From the NCBI GenBank assembly GCA_004794785.1, contig SJOL01008593.1:178232-242231 (forward strand): a stretch of 64,000 nucleotides of DNA, given 5' to 3'. The position numbers were made by a program, and so were the translations under genes. Shown here piece after piece: positions 45,105 to 55,429 of the stretch. Each line of letters starts with the position of its first letter. Within the stretch, counting starts at the first letter, position 1. The stretch is from Opisthorchis felineus. Taxonomy: Eukaryota; Platyhelminthes; Trematoda; Opisthorchiida; Opisthorchiidae. The notes beneath the pieces are model-generated. The model saw only the letters and a list, made by a program, of their open reading frames with translations, did not search any database and was not told where the DNA came from.

Positions 45105-45770
45105 CCTTCAACGAGCAAAATATTGCTCCGGGATTTTCCGTTCCCCTGAAAATTCATGGAAAGCAACTCCAGTGTTGACCGGTTTATTTATCTGGGAGGC
45201 TTTATGGGCCATGACTGTACTGTAACCGATCGACGTTAACGACCAAAGTATTCGATGCAGGTGGTATAATCCACCAAATCTTCCAGGGATTAAAAGACCG
45301 GATAGGACAGTGACTTTGCTGAATGCCTGACAGATCCTCTCCTGTCCCAACGACAATCCAACTCGAAGCATCATCTGACGCCAGGTAAAACTGAATGTCC
45401 GCAGAGACAGGGAAGATTGGCACACTCAAAAGGCCGAAGAAATAGAAATACCCGAAATGTCCGTAGGTTGTCCTGCGAAGTCCTCTTTCAGCGAAACCAT
45501 CAGGGATCACACTGGTTCCCCCCCCCCACCCTTCAGAATGACGCAAACCGCAAGGTGGACAACGTATGACTTGGCAGAAGGATTAGTGATGTTCGTGCTG
45601 TCAGTTTCATTCCAAATTGTATGATTGAGCGCATGCAAGTGTAGCACTTCAGAATGAGAGACATACGCCAGCACTAGTTTCTGTCCCTCACCCATTATTT
45701 TCCCCTTTTCACTCTAAGGCTTTAAACATAATTAGATGAACTTCATGGCTGAAGCATCAGTGTCAATACT
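45105..45770 (+). mobile_element. RTE family B, deletion derivative
   Basis: Bases 45230-45530 match the endonuclease end and linker of the family B copy at 9.3-9.6 kb, in the opposite orientation. They join directly to a family B 3' end (45533-45770) with the gcatcagtgtcaatactgat palindromic segment. RT is deleted. Confidence 0.55.
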
Positions 45771-45965
45771 GATGTTGCTGACATCCAGCAAGGAATGCTT
45801 CGACCACTGAACAAAACACCTCGAACAACAATCACGCTGACCATCTTACACTTTTAGGCTATCGACCTTTGATAGGAACATGGAGTAAGCTCACGCTTAC
45901 TAATTCTGCACAAGTTCGTCATCAATGAACTAATGTGGCGAACACACTTCGAAGAAACAAAGAAC

Positions 45966-46022
45966 ATCATCGATAGTGCGTCAGTATTGAACACTGACTC
46001 TTCGCTGCCATACAACGAAAAC
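45966..46022 (-). mobile_element. RTE family B 3' tip
   Basis: catcatcgatag, then the palindromic segment (gtcagtattgaacactgac), then the ctgccatacaac block. Truncated after about 55 bases at the junction with an RTE-A leader piece. Confidence 0.6.
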
Positions 46023-46380
46023 CCCGACCTAAAGCTCTCGCCTTGTTGTGGTGATCGGGCTTCTGTGCTGCAATGATCCTGCGGGCTATACTGGCTGGAA
46101 CTCAGTTCCTAAGGGTTCAACCATGCCAGGAAGGCCAACGGGGAGCAACCCGACAAAGAATTGTGAATCCTCTGCTGCGAACAATCGTATTACGAGGCGG
46201 TCTGGAGGTAAAGTCATACTGTCCCCTGCGATAGGAGTGTGAAGGCAGTAAGGCGTTTCCCCCAGGCGACCAGCACTTCCATGTTTATGGAAGCAGCGAT
46301 GCTGCCTTCCCTCGAGGAAGGACGGGTTAGAAAAGGTCGGCCCTAAAAACCCCACAGTCTGATCGCCCAAACATTGACCG
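46023..46380 (+). mobile_element. Isolated RTE family A 5' leader piece
   Basis: It is the reverse complement of the distal leader at 52.1-51.75 kb (gtgaaggcagtaaggcgttt, attacgaggcggtctggagg). No endonuclease or RT follows. Confidence 0.75.
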
Positions 46381-46382
46381 TG

Positions 46383-47720
46383 ACCATCATCATCATCATC
46401 GATAGCATGACATCAGTGTTCAACACCGATGCTTCCCTGCCGTACAACCATGTTTTAGTTGAAAGCCTTATTGTAAGGAAAAGAATAAACGTGGACGAGG
46501 GAGGGACTGAGTGCTAGCTTACTACAATCATTCCGAGGTGCCTACACCTCCAGACACACATTCAGGCGGTCTGGATAGAAACTGACAACAAGATCACCAC
46601 TGACATCGGTTGGCAGCCATATCTTGCAGTGTATCCAACCAGGCGCAGTGAGGATCACGCGGTTCCCACCCTGGAAGGTGAGTAGCACTGACAGCACCCA
46701 AACGTTTCGTAATCTCCTTCATACCCCCCTGCCAGGTCAAAGGTTGGCCACCTTTCTGCTTCCACTACTCTGAATTGGGCATGGAAAAACAGCACTCTCT
46801 TCGGCAAACTATGGTTCGGCATACGCAACACATGTCCCAACCTACGCAGCTTCTGGAGCTGGACATACATTATAATGGAAGTACCCGTTGCGCAACCGAA
46901 AACTGCATTTATAATGGCCGCGTTACGGATTCGCCCACACCAACCCACACGAGCCATGGTTCTGAGACAACGATTGTCAAACACCTGAAGACGTCTCAGT
47001 TCCCTTGCTCGAACAGGCCAAGTATCACACCCATACAACAAGACGGCCGCACTGTAGCTTGATACACACATCCCTTGAGTTTCAGGGATATACCACTTTG
47101 ACGCCATAGGTGTCTCAAATTAGCAAACGCTACCCGAGCCTTGCAGGTTCGTGCATCGACCTCATCTGTCACACTACAATCAGAACTAATACGACTTCCA
47201 AGATATGAAAAACGCTCCACAACTTCCAGTGTCTCCCTGGATTGTAAGTGGCGTGTTCAGTGACTCCATGTCCAGCAGCATGACCTTACACTTTGTGGGT
47301 GCAAAGTACATACCACAGGACGGGATGACTTTGGTCAGTTCATCCAAAAAGACCTGCGCCCTCTCCTCCTCTTCGAAGATGAGAACGATGTCGTCTGCAT
47401 ATTCCGGATCGACAAGGTTTTCGCCACAGGTTATTTGAACACCGGGGTCTTGGAGACCATCCAGCGTTCGTCTCATTACCTCATCGAACACGAAAGTAAA
47501 TGGGAAAGGAGAGAGTAGGCACACGTAACGGACACCGCTTTGTGTACGGAAGCTTTTTGAGAGCTCACCGTAAACTCTCACAAGCCCGGAAATCCAAGAA
47601 TACAAAGAGCTTATGTTCACAAACTTCCAGGGCATTCCTTGGTGGGCGAGCGTGGCAAGAACGGATCGGTCAACCGTGACCGCCGTCGCATTATTTAACA
47701 CCCACGAAATACTTTTAAAA
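46383..47720 (-). mobile_element. RTE family B: RT and complete 3' end
   Basis: Minus strand: RT with FPFTFVFDEVMRRTLDGLQD and VDPEYADDIVLIFEEEE (YADD near 47400), SCGMYFAPTKCKVMLLDM, then VERFSYLGSRISSDCSVTD and the ANLRHLWRQSGISLKLKGCV C-terminal domain to 46700. The 3' UTR includes the palindrome (46402-46424 area) and ends in (GAT)n at 46383-46398. 5'-truncated at about 47720. A few frameshifts; the best-preserved family B copy. Confidence 0.82.
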
Positions 47721-47774
47721 CCAAAGTCTGGCGCTGCTCAATAGTCACCTGCTGTGCGCAGCTGCACTAGAAGT

Positions 47775-47988
47775 GAGACAGTAATTCATAACTCCCTGCG
47801 CCCTCGGGTCAGTCCGGCCCCCTGCAGCCAAGTGGGTCAGACTTGAATCACTGGCTCCGGGAAGGGTCCCCCAAGAGAACCCTAACAACCAGTCTCGCGG
47901 TCCAGACTCTTGAGTCAGAGGCTAGGAGCAGGGTCCTCGAATAAAACCCTATATCTTCCTACCGCCTTGTGGGGTAGCTTAAGCAAAC
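47775..47988 (+). mobile_element. Isolated RTE family A 5' leader piece (proximal part)
   Basis: It is the reverse complement of 51.66-51.42 kb (agaaccctaacaacc, gactcttgagtcagaggcta). It joins a SINE tail directly. Confidence 0.75.
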
Positions 47989-48041
47989 CCCCTTCTTCGG
48001 TGGCATGGTAGCTAGGCAACAAAAAGGTTACAGCTGAATGA
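47989..48041 (+). mobile_element. SINE 3' tip
   Basis: Only cttcggtggcatggtagctag through ttacagctgaatgat remains. Confidence 0.65.
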
Positions 48042-48084
48042 TCATCTATTATCTAGCCACTATCCCGTATCTAAACCTTCGCCC

Positions 48085-51000
48085 AAAAAAATCAATTCAA
48101 TTTATCAGCTATAAACCGTGCACCATAGGCAGATTGGTTCGAGCTGCTACAGTTTCGATCACCGGAAAGTGGGAGCGTGGGACATACAACCAAGCTGTGA
48201 AGGCGAAGGCATGTTCAGTTTGTTCGAAAATTGCGTAGCCACGCATTGAAGGCGATAGCTTTGATGTACGAGCGCCACTGACTGCGCGATTGGGCCATTT
48301 CTGCCAATGACATTAACCACTGGTGATTTGAGTCCTGAGGTCCCCATCCAGGGAGGCGGCAATTGCCCACCCGGCTAAGTTTACTGGTTAGTGTTTTCGG
48401 GCTTCGTTGCCAGGTCAGTGTTCACGTCTCGGTTGCTTACACTCAGCATAGGGCTGGGCGAAGTGAGCTCTGCGAGGCAGGCGGTCCTCTGGAATGCGGA
48501 GTACGTCTTAACCAGCGCAGCCTATGGAGTGTGAGTAATTCATCCCAGTCGGGAGAGTACCTTCTTCCCAGGACCATCTGGCGTACCTCAGCATTGCTAA
48601 TCCCATGTTCCCAGCAGACCTGACCAATGCATCGGAGACATCAATGGTCAAACATTCACACCTTTCGTATGTCCTCTGCTCGTAGGGGCCACGCCTCTGA
48701 TCCATAAAGCAGTATGGATCGCAGTGTAAACTCTTCCCCTGACAGACAAACTGACGTCACGTCGGCGCCATAGGTGTCGGAGATTGGCAAAAGCTGCCCT
48801 GGCCTTTCCGAATCGAGAAAAAACCTCATCTCCAGCCAGTCCACCGGAACTTATACACCTGCCCTGGTAAACAAATTTATCTACCACGTCGATTGGCTCG
48901 CCTGCAAGCATGAGGTGTGGGTTTGATCCCACCCAGTCTCATAACAGCACTTTACACTTTGCAGGTGTGAAACGCATGCCAAACCGTGCGGCAGAGTTAT
49001 TCAGGTTATTTAAAATCGTTGGCATTTGGGAAGGATCTGAACCAAGGAGAGCAATATCGTCCGCATACTCAATGTCTGTGAGGAACGTTTCAGGAGCATT
49101 TCGACTCCCGAGGTTTCAGAGGCAGGCAGACAAATTTCAAGCAGCATATCAATAACAAAGTTGAAGAGGAAAGAGGAAAGAGGACAGCCTTGTCTTACCC
49201 CACTGGACGTGGTGAACTCAGGCGAGAGCTTCCCGTATACTCGTACGCGCCCACATGAGTTCTTATACAGTGCCCTCATAAGGGATAGAAATTTGGAAGG
49301 GACACTAATGATCGCCAGGCACTCCCAGAGTTGCTGACCATCGACAGAATCAAAAGCAGCTTTCAAATCAAGAAAAACGACCAACGTGGGCCGTCTGAAG
49401 GAGTGGCGCTGTTCAAGAATTTGTCTCAAGGTGAAGATATGGTCGACCATCCTCGACCAGGGTGAAACCCAGCTTGATTCTCACGAATCTGTCTCTTCCG
49501 ATAATCCATCAACCTGCGCAAAATAATGCCACAGAGCACCCTGGATGTGACGGATATCAGGCTGATACCACGGTGGTTTTCACATGACATTCTTGCTCCC
49601 TTTTTGGAAACTGGGATGACGGTCAAGAAGCTCCATTCGGCTGGTGTTCTGTTTTCATTCCAAATCTTCTGCGGTATCGTTGTCAAACTGTTCACCAGGA
49701 CCTCGCTACCTTCTTTGAAGAGCGCGGGGTGTAGACCATCCAGGCCAGGTGCATTGTCACGCTTCAGGATTGATATCTCACGCTGGGTTTCTGTTGTTGG
49801 TGCTGAGCTGGTGTCAATGTTCCATTCGGGCCCGCTTGGTCCTCCCAGCGGTTGTGTTGAAGGAGACCAGGTGAACTGTTCTTGGAAGTGCTCAGCCCAT
49901 CGCTCAAGACGGCGATTGAGAGAGTGAATTGCTGTTCCGTCTTTTTCGCATCCTGTCTCACTGACACCTGTCTTCTTTTGACCCGTTGATCGAATCAGTT
50001 GAAACAAGGCGCGGCTGTTGCTTGCAGCGAAAGCCTTCTCCATCTCCTGGGCCTTAGAAATCTACCAGCGTTCTTTGTCATTCTTCAAGCTCCTGATTAT
50101 CCGGTGTTTGAGGGATCTGCGTGCGCCATCACAGTCGCTAGTTGCTGGTATGGCCTTTCTGGCAGCAATAAGATTGGCTGATCTCGAGGATATCCAGTGT
50201 TCACTCAGTCGAGTCAGATAGGCTGGACAAACAGTTCTGAAAGCTAAGAACATTGCTTCTTTAACTCGCCTCCATTCATCCTCCAAGCAATCTCCTTTGT
50301 CCACATGACTGTGCGTTTCCAGTAGCTTTCTAGCCAGAGCAGCTCGATACTCTTCAGCTACTGAAACTTGCCGAAGTTGATGAACGGAGCTGCTCTCTTT
50401 CTGCACGCGTAGTGCTGGCGGAAAGCGAAGTGCTAAACGGGCCCGCACGATGGCGTGATCAGAGTCCAGTTGCGTACCCCAGAAGGAACGACAATCCTTA
50501 ACTGAGGCTCCCCATCGTTAACTGATAGCCACATGGTCCAACTGAGTCCACGACTGTCTTGTGGTAGGTGGCCTCCAAGTAACTCGGTGTGAGCGTTTGT
50601 GTTGGAAGTTCGTACTGGCCAGGAACAGACGACGATTTGCACACAACTGAAGAGACCGCTTCCCATTATCCGTACGCTCAGCATCGACTCCAAATCTACC
50701 ACCAACTGCGCTTCTTCCGGACTTAGTCGTCCAACTTGGGCATTCATATCACCCACCAGGATTACTATATCCGTCCTTCTTGCCGACCGAAGCAGTCGTG
50801 ACAGATCTTGATAAAACTCGTCCTTCTCAGTCTCAGAACTGCTATCTGTTGGGGCGTATGCTGATACGACAAATGCATCGACCTGCATTAATCTTAATTG
50901 AGCCAGACAACCGTACAGCGCAAAGGCGACTGTTTACTGGGATCCAGTCCAGTAAGGCGCTTTCAGCGTTGGGGCTGAGTGCAACTCCCACACCGTAGAC

Positions 51001-52100
51001 AACACGAGCCATTGCGTCAGGATCACCGGATGCCCGAAGAGTGAAATGTGGAACATCTGAGCTCGTCCTAAGCGGCTTGAAGAAAACGACCGAAGTGGGG
51101 TCTTGTATGCGTGTTTCGGAGACACAACAAACGTCGATAAAGAGGGAAAGCAAGGTTCCAGCAAGGGATACCTGTTGCCCAATTTGACATACAGTACTGA
51201 CATTAAAGGCTGAAACGTGGGTCAGATTTTTTGAGGTTATTAGGTGATTATTTTGGTCTATTTTTCTGGGAGATGGTTGAGACACGGAAGTGGCTAGGGG
51301 ATTGGCAGATGGGTTGATTGCACTGCATTGTACGATGGGTTGGGAGGGAGTGAGGGAGAAGGCCGGTGAGCGAAGAGCTGCAAGGGCAAATGATACTTCC
51401 CGGTCGAAGAAGGGGGTTTAGTTGAGGTACCCCAACTTGAGCGTTGGGGAGTCTGATCCACAAGGCATTGGGAGGATGTAGGGGTTTGTTCGGGGACCCT
51501 GCCCCTAGCCTCTGACTCAAGAGTCTGGACCGCGAGACAGCGGTTGTTAGGGTTTTCTTGGAGGACCCTTCCAGGAGCCATTGACTTAATAGTCTGACCT
51601 ACTTGGCTGTAGGGGGCGGGGCCTGGCCCGGGGGCGCAGGGAGTAGGGCATTACTGTCTCACTCCTGATGCGGCTGCGCACAGCAGGTGCCTTTTAAGCA
51701 GCGCCGGACTCTTTGGTCTTAAAAGTACTTCGACCGTATTGAATAATGCGCCGGCGGTCACGGTCGACCGTTGATGATCGCAGTGTGCGGATTTTAGGGC
51801 CGACCCTTTCTAACCCGTCCTTCCTCGTGGGAGGGCAGCATCGCGGGTCCCTGGGCAAAACGCCTTACTGCCTTCACACTCCCAACGCAGAGGACAGCAC
51901 GACTTTACCTCCAGACCGCCTCGTAATACGATTACTCGCAATACGGGGACTCGCTGTTCTTCGTTGAGCTGCTCCCTGTTGGGCTTCCTGGAACGGTTGA
52001 ACCTTTAGGAACTGAGTTCCAGCGAGTATTGCCCGTAGGATCATTGCAGCACAGAAGCCCGACCACCACGACAAGGTGACAGCTTCAGGTCGAGTCGAGA
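48085..52100 (-). mobile_element. RTE family A, nearly full-length 4-kb copy
   Basis: In minus-strand order: 5' leader 52100-51290; AP-like endonuclease 51285-50430 (CVSETRIQD, VVSAYAPTD, ILVGDMNAQVGR); linker with WISSRSANLIAARKA (50160); RT from [20 protein letters not shown] (50043) through RDNAPGLDGLHP, RENQAGFHPGRG, VVFLDLKAAFDSVDGQQLW, SSGVRQGCPLS (49200) and the YADD box (near 49065, in a shifted frame). Next are the VDKFVYQGRC and HLWRRRDVSLSVRGRVYTA C-terminal domain to 48500 and a 3' UTR to 48085. Endonuclease plus RT without ORF1 and the motif set fit the RTE clade (for example SR2 of schistosomes). Several frameshifts and one substitution in the QGCPLSSFLF block make it inactive. 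Confidence 0.88.
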
Positions 52101-53405
52101 ACGCCATGTGAAAACGATCGTGTCATGAGCCTGGTATCCGTCGCATCTGAAGCACTCTCCGGCATTATTCTGCGCAGGTTGATGGATTATCCGAAGAGAC
52201 AGATTCGTGAGAATCTGTCTCGGCCATATCGACCATATTTTTATCTTGAGACAAACTCTTGAACAGCGCCATTCCCTCAAACGTCCCACGTTGGTCGGTT
52301 TTCTTAAGTTGAAAGCTGCAGTGTCTGGCAATCAAACGCGTCTCTTATGAGGGCACTGTATGCGAACTTCTGTGGACGCGTACGAGTATACTTTGGCATT
52401 GAAATGCTGCTTGAAATTAGTCTGCCTGCCTCTGAAACCTCGGAAGTCGAAATGCTCCTGAAACGTTCGCTCACAGACATTGAGTATGCGGACGATATTG
52501 CTCTCCTTGGGTCAGATCCTTCCCAAATGCCAACGATTTTAAATAACCTAAATAACTCTGCCGCACGGTTTGGTATTCGCTTCACACCTGCAAAGTGTAA
52601 AGTGCTGTTATGAGACTGGGGGGGGATCAAACCCACATCTCATGCTTGCAGGCGAGCCAATCGACATGGTAGATAAATTCGTTTAACTGAGCTGTATAAG
52701 TTCCGGCGTACAGGCTGCAGATGAGATTATTTCTCGAATCGTAAAAGCCGTGGCAGCTATTGCCAACTCCCGACACCTATGGCGCCGACGTGACGTGAAC
52801 TTGTCTGCCAAGGGCATAGTTATCACTGCGGTGGTGCGGTCCACACTGCCTTATGGATCAGAAACATGGCTCCTATGCGCACAGCACATGCGGAAGATGT
52901 CAGTGTTTGACCATCGGTGTCTCCAAAGCATTGGTCAGGTCCGGTAAGAACATCGGATTAGCAGCGCTGAGGTACGCCAGATGGTTTAAGGGAGAAGGAA
53001 CGCTGGTTAGGATATACACTCCGCATGCCAGAACGTCTGCCTCACATATCTTTTTACCTAGTGCTGTGCTGAGTGGAAGCCACCAAGAGGTGGACAGTGT
53101 ATGACCTGGTAACGAAGTACGGAAGCCCCAACCAGTAAACTTAGTCGGGTCGGCAACTCCCGCCTCCCTGAATGGAGTCCCCGGGACTCAACTCACCAAT
53201 GGTTGATGACGTTGACGGAAATGGACCAACGGCGAAGTAAATGGCACTCGTGCATCAGAGCTATCGCCTTTAATGCGCAGCTACCCAGTTCCCGAACTAA
53301 CCATATGCGCCATCACCTCCAAGGCTTGGCTGTATGTCCCACACCGAAACTGTAGTAGCTGGAACCAATGTGCCTATGGTACACGGTTTATAGCTGGTAA
53401 ACTGA
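52101..53405 (+). mobile_element. RTE family A copy, head-to-head with the preceding one
   Basis: The plus strand encodes IILRRLMDYPKRQIRENLS (52150), a deleted central RT, MLLEISLPASETSEVEMLLK and [18 protein letters not shown] (YADD near 52490), ARFGIRFTPAKCKVLL, then AIANSRHLWRRRDVNLSAKG. The C-terminal domain runs to 53110 and a 3' UTR matching 48085-48380 to 53405. The N-terminal half is missing. Confidence 0.82.
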
Positions 53406-53960
53406 AACAACCTGCTAGGCCCCGCAGTCAGGGTCCCCTTCTTTATTGAAGTTGCTCTGGTCTGGCCCAGGGGCACGGTAGTAAGGCATAATCGTCTGAC
53501 TCCCTAATGCGGCTGCACACAGCAGATGCCTTCTGAGTATTACCATACTATGTGGTTGTAGAAGTATTTCGACTGTATTGAGTAGTGTACCGGTGGTCAC
53601 AGCCAACCGTTGGGCGATCGAGTGTGCGCTTTACAGGAAAAACCTTCCCTTACCTATTCTTTATCGCGGAAAGGCAGGCTCACTACCTCCATAAATATAG
53701 ACACGCTGGTTACCTGAAGGAAGCACCTTACTACCCTCACACTCCTATGGCAGAGGAGAGTACGTCTCTCAATGGGACTTCTCACAGTACGGGGACTCCT
53801 ATTTCTTCGCGAACCGCCCAACGTAGGCCTCCCTGGCACGGTTGGACTTTGGGTTGTCTTGACGACTAATAATTCGCTGTGTTGAATCATGTTCGGGACC
53901 GAGAGCATTTCTGAGATTCGAGCAGCTTGAGAGGACCTGGTTGCGCAATGCCACATAAGG
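53406..53960 (-). mobile_element. Isolated RTE family A 5' leader piece
   Basis: Collinear with 51.6-52.05 kb in the same orientation (gtattgagtag-gtaccgg-ggtcac, ctcacactcctatggcagag). No coding part attached. Confidence 0.72.
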
Positions 53961-54600
53961 AACTCAGAGCACTATGCACAGATGTGACCTGGTTCTAGGG
54001 TGAATTGGCATCCAGTGGTGGGGCAGTTGGAAGAGCCCAGATGATGTTGATAAATTCGTCAAACTCCGGCATACGCCAGCCTGGCAGTATTAGGACTGAT
54101 GTCCACCCATCAAACGACCCCGGACGGATGCATGGTCAGGTGTTCCAGGAAGAACGGTAACCAGTTATTCATCCGCGTCTTGGGCAGCCCAATTAGGCCT
54201 CAAATGCGCTTAGTCTGCCTACTTGTGCATTGAAAATCTCCAGCAACCACAAAGATATCTGAGCTTTTAGCCCACTGGGGTACCCAAGGCGTCAGTGGTT
54301 TTTGATGGTGCTACAGCTACAGGGGGGTAAGAGTATAAACAGGAACGACGAACCTACGATGATCGTGGGCGTTGCCAGATGAACCACGCAGAGGCGATTA
54401 TCAACCGCTTTTCAACCAAGCAAAGGTCTCAATCGTGACTTAAGGCCGACCCTTGTACACTCTACCGCAGCTACCTCTGGATCGCTAGGGGTGTGCAACC
54501 GGAAGCGAGTGGAGTGATGGAGAGAAGAGGTAGTTCCTTTCAGCATCGTGGGTAGTAGCGTTGTCGCAAGCACTGTTGTCTCGTAAAAACGGTCAAAACG
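53961..54600 (-). mobile_element. Non-LTR endonuclease fragment
   Basis: Minus-strand nucleotide reading gives, across two frames, an AP-like endonuclease with NRLCVVHLATPT (54440) and a damaged GDFNAQVGRLS equivalent (EIFNAQVGRLSAFEA, 54230). It lies just downstream of the eS19 gene. Family B is likely but unproven. Confidence 0.5.
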
Positions 54601-54716
54601 CCCGCTTGCTTCGAATCCAGGACATTAATGTGCGTTAATGTGAGCGTCAATAGGAGGGTTACAACGATCCGACCAAGTGGGTTATCCAGTCTTTGTGTCA
54701 GAGTGTTAGACAAGCG

Positions 54717-55273
54717 TCACAGCGATATACCGTTCGTTCGATCAGATAAATCACTTCGACGCTGCGGCAACGGTGAATGAACGAAGTGCAGAGTTATGTT
54801 TCGCCGAGCAGATTTTAATCTACACAAGACACAACAGAATATTCACTCACCCAGTCTCAACTTTGACACACATTCCCATGGATTCCAACTGTTGTAGGGC
54901 TTTACGAATTACTGAACTATGTGCAAGCGCGCGGTGGGATGGTCTCACGCCATTCCTTTGTTTCCGCGAGAAAATCCGTCGTAATCCCAACATACCAGTC
55001 GGCCGAAGGTATAGGTGGCGTAAGATAGCAGCACACCTGATGTAAAACCAATCTGGATCGTAAGGAGCCAACTCATTCGCTGTTGAGAGCTTGACAAGAT
55101 CCGCGCAATCAGGCTGCTTAATTTTCCCGGACCTAGAGACGTAAGGAATCAAAACAGTCACCTACTTCTTGAGGAACTGTGCCAGCTCTTTCACGAAAAC
55201 GTGGCCGTTGATATCTTTAACGGACGTGGGCGCCTACGAACAAATAAGGAAAACGCCAAATGAACCTTACCAT
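54717..55273 (-). CDS. RPS19: 40S ribosomal protein S19 (eS19), four exons with micro-introns
   Basis: Component of the head of the small ribosomal subunit, needed for 18S rRNA maturation. Exons: 55273-55271 (only ATG), 55233-55166, 55132-54851, and a tentative 54819-54717. Introns are 37, 33 and 31 bases, all GT-AG with agreeing phases. The product has 151 residues (human 145). Visible family signatures: APTSVKDINGHVFVKELAQF, LKKSGKIKQP, NELAPYDPDWFYIRCAAILR, HLYLRP, RQRNGVRPSH (here KQRNGVRPSH) and ALQQLESMGMCVK. The ATG immediately before an intron is the layout of vertebrate RPS19. The first 118 residues are secure. The last exon lacks a clear match to the expected GGRxLTxxGxRDLDRI; its RNIT and QRRSDLSDR hint at it only weakly, so the true 3' exon may be elsewhere or the gene may be damaged. 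Introns exclude a processed pseudogene. Confidence 0.88.
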
Positions 55274-55320
55274 TACCGTGGACCTTATTCAAGGAAGCGC
55301 TCCCGCCAGAACTGAAAGAC
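55274..55320 (-). promoter_or_regulatory. eS19 5' leader with candidate trans-splice acceptor
   Basis: On the minus strand catctgtctttcag ends at 55312, leaving a 38-base leader before the ATG. Such a pyrimidine-AG acceptor without an obvious upstream exon would suit spliced-leader addition, known in trematodes, or an ordinary 5' UTR intron. Confidence 0.4.
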
Positions 55321-55429
55321 AGATGTGTTAAAACAACACTAGCAACTAGCATCAGTTAGTTTTTTCTCAAGTTGCAACAGAGTGTGCATTATTATTTGGC
55401 CTTATGATGAGACAGCAAACCCGTTGCTC

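Noticed and set aside
49526..49927. 133-codon plus-strand frame
   Set aside because: Shadow of RTE-A RT on the minus strand.
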